The position numbers and the translations under genes were made by a program. From Deltaproteobacteria bacterium (GTDB lineage: Bacteria; Desulfobacterota; Dissulfuribacteria; Dissulfuribacterales; QOAL01), in the NCBI GenBank assembly GCA_027068235.1, contig JAMOUE010000118.1, forward strand, positions 1-12,291: 12,291 bases of DNA. Reading direction: 5' to 3'. Shown here piece by piece: positions 6,836 to 12,291 of the stretch (within the stretch, counting starts at the first letter, position 1; every line of letters starts with the position of its first letter). The notes below the pieces were generated by a model. It ran no database searches, was not told the origin of the DNA, and saw only the letters and a program-made list of their open reading frames with translations.

Positions 6836-8551
6836 TTATTCAACATACACCAAGAGATTTTTTATGTATCTTGGTTCAGGGCCTGATCCCTCCTTGTTTG
6901 ACATAGCTTCGCCAAGTATTTCCATGGTACGAGGGATGATAATCGCCTCTAATTCCTTGCAATCAAGCCCTGTCTTATCTTTAGAGCATACAGGTGCCAG
7001 TACATCTTGCAGGAACGTACGTATTTCTTCCTCCGTTGAGGATTTAAGCCTTTCCCCCAATTCCTCTAAGGCATTTTTATCTAATGGTTCAATCTGAAAT
7101 TTTGCCTTCAGAAGAAGATTGGCCACAGCAGTTGCTAATCCACTATCTGCTGCAAGTTCTTCTGGGGCAAGCATGTTTGTCTGTTTCCACTCAATTGCCT
7201 TTGGCCATTCATTAGGTGAAGGCACCAAGAAGTTAAGTATCTTGTTCCAGGCCGCCACCTCTGCCATAAGGCCTTTGAGGGTTTCCAGGTCTGAAAGCGT
7301 TGTAACAAAGGAGGATAAACCGTTTATAAACAGCATTGAAGGTTTCTGTGCAGCCTCTTCAACAACAGGTTTTAGATGGTGCGGTAATGCCTTGAAACTA
7401 TCCTTTGACAAGATGTTTCTGGCTTCCATGCCAATAGGAAGTAGAAGGCCTGAACTTATCCGTGCAATCTCCTCAAGATAATGGGTCATGAGGATCTCGT
7501 AAGGTTTCTTATTCATTAAAAGAGACAAATGCTGAAGCCCAAGGTTTATCATCGAAAAGGCCTTTTTAAGCGCACCTTTTAACTGTTTTGGATCGTCCAG
7601 GTCTACACGATCAGCCATTAAGATCTTGTTGGCAACTCCAGTTGCCTCCCTTACTATTCGCTCCATAAGTGGACGACCTGCCAAATTACCAATGGCCTCT
7701 TCCAAGGCAGGAAAACCAGATACGTATAATGTAGGCACAAATGGGGGCATATCGTAGTTTACTGGTAAAGCCTGCAAAACAGGATCTTCAAGATTCATGG
7801 TATGCATTTGATTTGGCTCAAGAGGGACATATATATCGAGAGAGTCGTAATAATCTGGAATGCCAAAATCACCAATACGTCCACACCTCAATTTGTAAGC
7901 AATCTCGTGGTTGTAACTTGGAGTTTCCCACAACATGGTTTCAAGGACATCTCTATATATGCCTGCATCTAGCTCAAGAATACTGGCGATGACACGCATA
8001 AAGAGAGGGGCCAGCTTTTTCTTTTTGAAGTCTATGTAATAGACATTGTCTAAGGTAAAAGGAGGTAGAAGGTCTTTTGCCTCCTGTATGTCCATGTCAT
8101 CTGGTCTTTTGACTACCTTTATGAATTTGTTTAGTATGGCAGGAAATAACCACTGATCACGCTGCAATATCCATGTTAGCCACGGCTTTAGATTGCCCTC
8201 GCACAGCTCAAACATGACAATGAACCATGCAACTATCTTTTCTACTCTAAGTTCATCCTTGTGCCACCAGTCCAAGTCGAAAATGAACTGAAGCTGCTCA
8301 GGAGTGGTTAGTCCAAGAATTATAGCTGAATCTTCGATACCAGTGGCCTTTATTGTCCAGAAAAGCTCCTCAACTGGCATATTAGCCACAATTTCTTTTG
8401 CCTTTTCAGAGGCAGTTATGATTTCAAAGCGTTGCTCCCACGGAACAGTTAGAACGAGATTCAACTGTTCAGAGAGATCCATATTATTGATTCTGGTTTC
8501 CAAATCTGTTTTGGTTCTGATAGAGTTTGTTGGGTTCAAGTTATTATCCAT
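6836..8551 (-). CDS. DUF6178-like conserved protein of unknown function
   Basis: A 571-residue protein that, from memory of the family, resembles DUF6178, found mainly in deltaproteobacterial lineages. No function is known to me. It has no signal peptide and no membrane helix, so it should be cytosolic. It is rich in leucine and acidic residues and looks mostly alpha-helical. Blocks that look conserved are VEELFWTIKATGIEDS (60-75), LTTPEQLQFIFDLDWWHKD (81-99), LPPFTLDNVYYIDF (162-175) and LRCGRIGDFGIPDYYDSLDIYVPLEP (221-246). No nucleotide-binding or obvious catalytic motif is visible. The ATG at 8549-8551 has GGAG only a few bases upstream; a second in-frame Met (residue 24) is possible but has no better site. 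It is transcribed divergently from the two response regulators and ends before the riboswitch promoter, so it is its own unit. A link to the regulators is positional inference. Confidence 0.8.
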   Translation of the reverse strand: MDNNLNPTNSIRTKTDLETRINNMDLSEQLNLVLTVPWEQRFEIITASEKAKEIVANMPVEELFWTIKATGIEDSAIILGLTTPEQLQFIFDLDWWHKDELRVEKIVAWFIVMFELCEGNLKPWLTWILQRDQWLFPAILNKFIKVVKRPDDMDIQEAKDLLPPFTLDNVYYIDFKKKKLAPLFMRVIASILELDAGIYRDVLETMLWETPSYNHEIAYKLRCGRIGDFGIPDYYDSLDIYVPLEPNQMHTMNLEDPVLQALPVNYDMPPFVPTLYVSGFPALEEAIGNLAGRPLMERIVREATGVANKILMADRVDLDDPKQLKGALKKAFSMINLGLQHLSLLMNKKPYEILMTHYLEEIARISSGLLLPIGMEARNILSKDSFKALPHHLKPVVEEAAQKPSMLFINGLSSFVTTLSDLETLKGLMAEVAAWNKILNFLVPSPNEWPKAIEWKQTNMLAPEELAADSGLATAVANLLLKAKFQIEPLDKNALEELGERLKSSTEEEIRTFLQDVLAPVCSKDKTGLDCKELEAIIIPRTMEILGEAMSNKEGSGPEPRYIKNLLVYVE

Positions 8552-8666
8552 AGCTCCGATAAAGAAAAAAACGTCTATAATTGTGAATAATGGAAAATTT
8601 GTGTATTATAATCAATTTCTAAATGTTAGTAATGGTTAAAGGCTTTCACAAGTAGGCTTTATAAAA
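8552..8666. promoter_or_regulatory. Divergent intergenic region between DUF6178-like gene and response regulators
   Basis: This 115-bp AT-rich gap must hold promoters for both directions. Exact TATAAT hexamers occur on the plus strand at 8576-8581 and 8607-8612. Neither has a good -35 hexamer at 16-18 bp: TTGTGA at 8581-8586 is 20 bp from the second. On the minus strand TTGTGA is followed after 17 bp by TAACAT, a weak candidate for the DUF6178-like gene. I saw no sigma54-type GG-N10-GC element. Confidence 0.4.
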
Positions 8667-9338
8667 ATGGCGTCTCGAAAGAGCAACAATCTCCTCCGTA
8701 TTCTCATTGCCGAGGACGAAAAAAACATTGGAGATCTTCTAAGTGAGCTTCTGGAACAAGAAGACAGGGAGATTACCCTCGTTCAAAACGGCCTTGAGGC
8801 TTTGGGGAAACTGAAACAACAAAGATACGATCTGTTGATAACAGATCTTATGATGCCAGAGATAGATGGAATGGAGGTATTGCATCAGGCCAAAAAACTT
8901 CATCCTGATATTATAGTCATCATCATTACTGGTTATGCATCACTCGAAACAGCCATTCAGGCAGTTAAAGAAGGAGCCTACGACTATCTGAGAAAGCCTT
9001 TTCGCCTTGAAGAGTTAAAGATAAGCGTTGATAATGCTTGTGAAAAAATTAGACTGCAAAGGGAAAATCAAAGACTTATTGAATACGTCAAGGCGTGCAG
9101 GGCAACGGCCCAGGAAGAGGAAGCACCAGATACCTCCAACCAATCTCAAGATGCAAACACCAAGGCCCTTTTTGGACCAAATTGGTTTTCACCCTTCATT
9201 CTTCAACACAACAATGGCACTATCGATAAAGAGGAAGTTCTTACTCAACTTGAACGGCTCGGCAAGTTAAAGGCTCAAGGGGTCATTACTCAAGAAGAGT
9301 TTCAGACCCTTAAAAAGAAGTTGTTTGATCAGATCTAA
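8667..9338 (+). CDS. Response regulator with REC receiver and C-terminal SHOCT domain
   Basis: This is a two-component response regulator with no DNA-binding domain. Of 223 residues, about 10-130 form a receiver: acidic pair E16/D17, phosphoacceptor D60 in LLITDLMMPEIDG, T88 in IIITGY, and K110 in RKPF. The last 35 residues (EEVLTQLERLGKLKAQGVITQEEFQTLKKKLF, about 189-220) match the SHOCT domain pattern (LxxLxxLxxxGxITxEEFxxxKxxLL), a small helical module thought to mediate oligomerisation. In between lie a receiver-linked helix and a low-complexity linker (about 146-187). The output is presumably protein interaction. The ATG follows a weak AGG about 10 bases upstream. The REC-GAF-HD-GYP gene starts 20 bp after its stop, so the two are probably one transcript. 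No histidine kinase is encoded nearby. Confidence 0.9.
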   Translation: MASRKSNNLLRILIAEDEKNIGDLLSELLEQEDREITLVQNGLEALGKLKQQRYDLLITDLMMPEIDGMEVLHQAKKLHPDIIVIIITGYASLETAIQAVKEGAYDYLRKPFRLEELKISVDNACEKIRLQRENQRLIEYVKACRATAQEEEAPDTSNQSQDANTKALFGPNWFSPFILQHNNGTIDKEEVLTQLERLGKLKAQGVITQEEFQTLKKKLFDQI

Positions 9339-9358
9339 AACCTAGAGCATAACCTTAT

Positions 9359-10951
9359 ATGCAACCCTCTAACCCCTCAACAAACCGGCAAATCTCAACC
9401 CCTTTCAAGGGGGACAGGCTTTGGCGGGTCCTTATTGTAGATGATGACCCTCGCTTCATCAATATGTTGGAATCTTATCTGAAATTCCAAAAGAAATACG
9501 AGGTTTTCAAGGCTTACAATGCCTATGATGCCTTTGCTGTCCTCGACCAGGCAGTAGATGTAGATGTTGTTTTTGTCGATATAAATATGCCGGGCATGAG
9601 TGGAATTGAATTTGTGGAAAAGCTCAAGGCCAGAGACAGGACAATAGTTTCAGCCATAATAACTGGAGAGCCCTCCATGGACGTAATAGTAAAAGCCATG
9701 AGAAGCGGGGCCTCAGATTTTCTTTCTAAACCTTTTAAGTACGATCAACTTCAAGTATCACTTGAAAGATTACTCAAAGAAAGAAGCATACTCCTTGAAA
9801 ATCAATTCCTGACCGAAGAGGTTCGAGTCAAAAAGCTTCTTGAGCAGATGAACAAGAAGCTGGAAAAAAAGATGCGAGAACAGAGCATCCTTTTTTCTAT
9901 AAGTGAAACCCTAGCCAAAACCAAAAATACCAGTGAACTCTATCAGACCCTTGTGGAGCTAGGTGCACGGCTTCTTGATGCATCCCATGCCATGTTATGG
10001 ATCAAGGAAGAAGAAAAATCCTTACTAGTAATGGTGGCCTCTGTTGGAGCTGTTGAAAAGGACCTGCTAGAAATCCCAATGCAATCCATAAATCATCCAG
10101 TGGTTAATGTTGTAAGGGATGGCATCCCGCTTCTTGGCCCAAATCCCATTGTGTTAAATTGTCCAGAAAATACTTCCAATCAGAAGTCAAATGGTTGTTA
10201 TTTGATGGTTCCCTTTAAAATAAGGGAGGAGATACTTGGAGTACTGTGCGTTGCCTCATCTGATATCGACTATAAAAGTGCTCACGAATACCTGTTTCTT
10301 TTGCATATTCTTGCTGAAAGAGCAAACTTAACCATTGAAAATATCCTTTTGTACGACAGCCTTTTTATGAATTTACATGCCACCTTGAGGGCGCTTGTAA
10401 GGAGCCTGGAGGCAAAAGACCCCTATACAAAACGCCATTCAGAAAGGGTAACTCAGTGGGCTGTGCAAATAGCAAACGCAATGAATTGTAGTGAGGAAGA
10501 GATAGAATCGCTTACCTTTGCTGGCCATCTTCACGATATTGGCAAGATTGGCATTAGGGATCAAATCTTGATGAAGCCTGGAAAGCTGACTTCGGAAGAA
10601 TACGAGATAATCAAGACACACCCTGTCATTGGTGCAGAAATAGTAGGTCATCTAGGGCTCCTAAGGACAGAAACATTGATCATTAGACATCACCATGAAA
10701 GATGGGATGGCAAAGGCTATCCTGACGGTCTTAAAGAAAAGGAGATACCCAAGCTGAGTAGGATATTGGCTGTTGCTGATACCTACGATGCCATGACCTC
10801 TAGACGGCCTTACAGAAAGGCAATGCCTGAGGAATTTGCTTATCAAGAGATAAAGAAAAACTCAGGGACACAATTTGACCCTCAAGTAGTCGAAGTCTTT
10901 GCAAAAATCATGGAAGAAAAATTCAGAAAAGAAAATAGGCAGCTGACCTAA
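9359..10951 (+). CDS. Response regulator with REC-GAF-HD-GYP architecture, predicted c-di-GMP phosphodiesterase
   Basis: This 530-residue protein should hydrolyse cyclic di-GMP under control of phosphorylation and a sensor domain. Residues about 20-140 form a receiver (acidic DDD at 28-30, phosphoacceptor D74 in VFVDINMPGMSG, T102, K124 in SKPF). A coiled coil (about 140-178) leads into a GAF-like domain (about 185-330; LVELGARLLDASHAMLWI and EEILGVLCVAS). The HD-GYP domain (about 340-525) has the metal ligands in place: H360, the HD pair H392/D393 in HLHDIGKIGI, H421, H445/H446 in HHHERWDGKGYPDGL with the GYP at 453-455, and D474 in AVADTYDAMTS. It should therefore be catalytically competent. 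No stretch suggests membrane attachment. The start ATG has no clear Shine-Dalgarno and lies 20 bp after the REC-SHOCT gene, which suggests translational coupling. The GAF ligand is unknown. Confidence 0.94.
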   Translation: MQPSNPSTNRQISTPFKGDRLWRVLIVDDDPRFINMLESYLKFQKKYEVFKAYNAYDAFAVLDQAVDVDVVFVDINMPGMSGIEFVEKLKARDRTIVSAIITGEPSMDVIVKAMRSGASDFLSKPFKYDQLQVSLERLLKERSILLENQFLTEEVRVKKLLEQMNKKLEKKMREQSILFSISETLAKTKNTSELYQTLVELGARLLDASHAMLWIKEEEKSLLVMVASVGAVEKDLLEIPMQSINHPVVNVVRDGIPLLGPNPIVLNCPENTSNQKSNGCYLMVPFKIREEILGVLCVASSDIDYKSAHEYLFLLHILAERANLTIENILLYDSLFMNLHATLRALVRSLEAKDPYTKRHSERVTQWAVQIANAMNCSEEEIESLTFAGHLHDIGKIGIRDQILMKPGKLTSEEYEIIKTHPVIGAEIVGHLGLLRTETLIIRHHHERWDGKGYPDGLKEKEIPKLSRILAVADTYDAMTSRRPYRKAMPEEFAYQEIKKNSGTQFDPQVVEVFAKIMEEKFRKENRQLT

Positions 10952-10974
10952 ACTGAGCTTAAGTTGCCTATTTT
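10932..10974 (+). terminator. Possible intrinsic terminator overlapping the HD-GYP stop codon
   Basis: AAAATAGGCA (10932-10941) and TGCCTATTTT (10965-10974) are perfect 10-bp inverted repeats around a 23-base interval. The 5' arm lies inside the last codons of the HD-GYP gene, and the 3' arm ends in a short T run. The long loop and the T run being part of the stem make this a moderate candidate for ending the two-gene transcript. Confidence 0.5.
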
Positions 10975-11207
10975 GCCTTAAACCTACCATTACTTGTTAT
11001 TGCACTCTTTAGGCTCTCTCTAGCAACCTGGCCTCTTCTCAATAACTGCCTTATAATTAATCAATTTTTGACAAAACTCCTAATTTTTATAGGTAGCCTT
11101 TATTTTTGTCTGTAAATGAGTTTTATTTCTGACATCATATCCTTATCAAAAGGTTATATGTAAAAACAAAAACGCAAAAATTCTATAAGTAATCATCTTG
11201 GAGAAAA
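10975..11207. other. Noncoding stretch upstream of ptsI
   Basis: This 233-bp AT-rich stretch has no convincing gene. It contains a perfect TTGACA (11068-11073), but the best -10 at normal spacing (TAGGTA at 11090-11095) is poor, and a TATAAT at 11052-11057 lacks a -35. CATATCCTT (11136-11144) and AAGGTTATATG (11150-11160) form an imperfect inverted repeat about 50 bp before the ptsI start. The region probably carries the ptsI promoter and leader, but I cannot fix the sites. Confidence 0.4.
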
Positions 11208-12291
11208 GTGGAGACATTAAAGGCAATAGCAGCATCACCAGGTATAGCTATAGGCCGTGTTTTTCTTCTAAATGCCAAGCGCATAAAAACCATTAAAAGA
11301 AGGATAGACACGGACCAGTTGGGACAGGAACAGGAACGGTTCAAAAATGCCGTTTCCAAAGTTGAAGAACAGCTCAAACAGCTCATCTCCGAATTGCCAG
11401 AAGAGATCAAGGAACACAGCAACATACTCAAGTCCCACATACTCATGCTTAGGGACAAGATGGTCTATGACAAGTGTCTGGACCTCATTCAAAAAAGGGG
11501 AATTAACGCTGAATGGGCCCTTGAAATCGCAATGGATGAGATACAGGGCCTTTTTAAAAGGGTAAAAGATACATACATAAGGGAGCGGCTTGAGGACATC
11601 GGCTTTGTTGTCAACAAGGTAAAGGCAATGCTTGCCGGCACAGAAACAAGGCTGGATCTGTCATCTGTAGATGAGCCTGTGATAATAGTAGCCAGAAACT
11701 TGTCGCCAGCCGATACGCTTCACATCAGCAAGGAGAAGGTCCTTGGATTTGTCACAGAGCTTGGAAGCCGCACATCTCACACTGCAATCCTTGCAAGATC
11801 TCTTGGCATCCCGGCAGTGGTTGGTTTAGATGAGATAACATCAAAATGCCTTTCTGGCGAAATGATGATTGTAGATGGCCTAAAAGGGCTGGTTGTAGTG
11901 GAGCCAGACGAGGCCACTCTTTCTGATTATCAACTCAGGCAAGAAAGATATCTCAAATACCGCCTTGAGGTTATACAAAACAGCAATCTTCCAGCAGAAA
12001 CTACTGACGGATACCGTATAAAGGTAAAGGCCAATATGGAGCTGGTAGAAGAGATCCCCATTGTAGTGCAACATGGAGCAGAAGGTGTTGGCCTCTTTAG
12101 AACGGAATTTCTCTATATGACATCAAAGACACTGCCTACTGAAGACCAGCTTTTTCTGGCATACAAGGAGGTTGTGGAACGTCTAAAACCATATCCTGTT
12201 ACCATCAGGACCCTTGACATAGGCGGAGATAAGCTCGCCTCTGATCTAAACTGTGAAGAAGAGATAAATCCAGCCCTGGGACTAAGAGCCA
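11208..12291 (+). CDS. ptsI: PTS enzyme I (phosphoenolpyruvate-protein phosphotransferase), 3'-truncated by window edge
   Basis: Enzyme I takes phosphate from phosphoenolpyruvate and passes it to HPr, the first cytosolic step of the phosphotransferase system. The frame opens at GTG 11208-11210 with TTGGAG ending 4 bases upstream. It is the only possible start, because an in-frame TAA lies just before it (11190-11192). It stays open to the window end (361 codons of an expected 570-590). The N-terminus LKAIAASPGIAIGRVFLL is typical and has no GAF domain, so this is PtsI rather than PtsP. An HPr-binding helical region follows, then the phosphohistidine motif GSRTSHTAILARSLGIPAVVG with H191 (codon 11778-11780; H189 in E. 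coli). The start of the PEP-binding barrel is present (GVGLFRTEFLYM, RTLDIGGDK). ptsH, usually adjacent, is not upstream. Confidence 0.96.
   Translation, partial: METLKAIAASPGIAIGRVFLLNAKRIKTIKRRIDTDQLGQEQERFKNAVSKVEEQLKQLISELPEEIKEHSNILKSHILMLRDKMVYDKCLDLIQKRGINAEWALEIAMDEIQGLFKRVKDTYIRERLEDIGFVVNKVKAMLAGTETRLDLSSVDEPVIIVARNLSPADTLHISKEKVLGFVTELGSRTSHTAILARSLGIPAVVGLDEITSKCLSGEMMIVDGLKGLVVVEPDEATLSDYQLRQERYLKYRLEVIQNSNLPAETTDGYRIKVKANMELVEEIPIVVQHGAEGVGLFRTEFLYMTSKTLPTEDQLFLAYKEVVERLKPYPVTIRTLDIGGDKLASDLNCEEEINPALGLRA

Noticed and set aside
7119..7481. 120-codon open frame antisense to the DUF6178-like gene
   Set aside because: Shadow of a longer, clearly coding frame; no start context and no recognisable domain.
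1..12291. Mobile elements, CRISPR arrays, toxin-antitoxin or anti-phage genes
   Set aside because: I looked on both strands for transposase or integrase motifs, repeated spacers, tRNA-like structures and long direct repeats and found none; all large frames belong to ordinary housekeeping, cobalamin or signalling families.

Overview
The window reads as a chromosomal segment from a Gram-negative bacterium, most likely a member of Desulfobacterota (former Deltaproteobacteria). This placement is an inference. It rests on the run mfd - SurA-type chaperone - RodZ-type protein - recO, on a 571-residue protein that resembles the DUF6178 family (which I associate with that phylum), and on a B12-riboswitch-controlled anaerobic-type cobalamin gene pair. 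The base composition looks moderately AT-rich and fairly even. There are no insertion sequences, phage genes, tRNAs, rRNAs or CRISPR repeats.

Layout. Bases 1-4794 (+ strand) hold the 3' two thirds of mfd, a periplasmic parvulin chaperone (surA-like), a short RodZ-like membrane protein and recO. These are genome maintenance and envelope genes packed close together. Bases 4802-6802 (- strand) form a cobalamin module: a promoter, a full cobalamin riboswitch, an intrinsic terminator, then btuF (corrinoid-binding periplasmic protein) and cbiL (precorrin-2 C20-methyltransferase). recO and cbiL converge with only 7 bp between them. Bases 6836-8551 (- strand) encode the DUF6178-like protein of unknown function, followed by its own small hairpin. 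From a divergent 115-bp intergenic region, bases 8667-10951 (+ strand) encode two response regulators in tandem: one with a C-terminal SHOCT domain and one with REC-GAF-HD-GYP architecture, a predicted cyclic-di-GMP phosphodiesterase. After about 250 bp of noncoding DNA, ptsI (PTS enzyme I) starts at a GTG at 11208 and runs off the right end.

How the parts work together. The cobalamin unit is a textbook feedback loop: high B12 should favour the terminator ahead of btuF and lower both corrinoid capture and ring methylation. The two response regulators are probably co-transcribed and would be phosphorylated by a kinase encoded elsewhere. One sets c-di-GMP levels; the other has no DNA-binding domain and must act through protein contacts. 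The divergent DUF6178-like gene is a candidate partner only by position. The most novel material is this DUF6178 / REC-SHOCT / REC-GAF-HD-GYP neighbourhood. The rest is recognisable, with useful detail in the riboswitch expression platform and in start-site choices.
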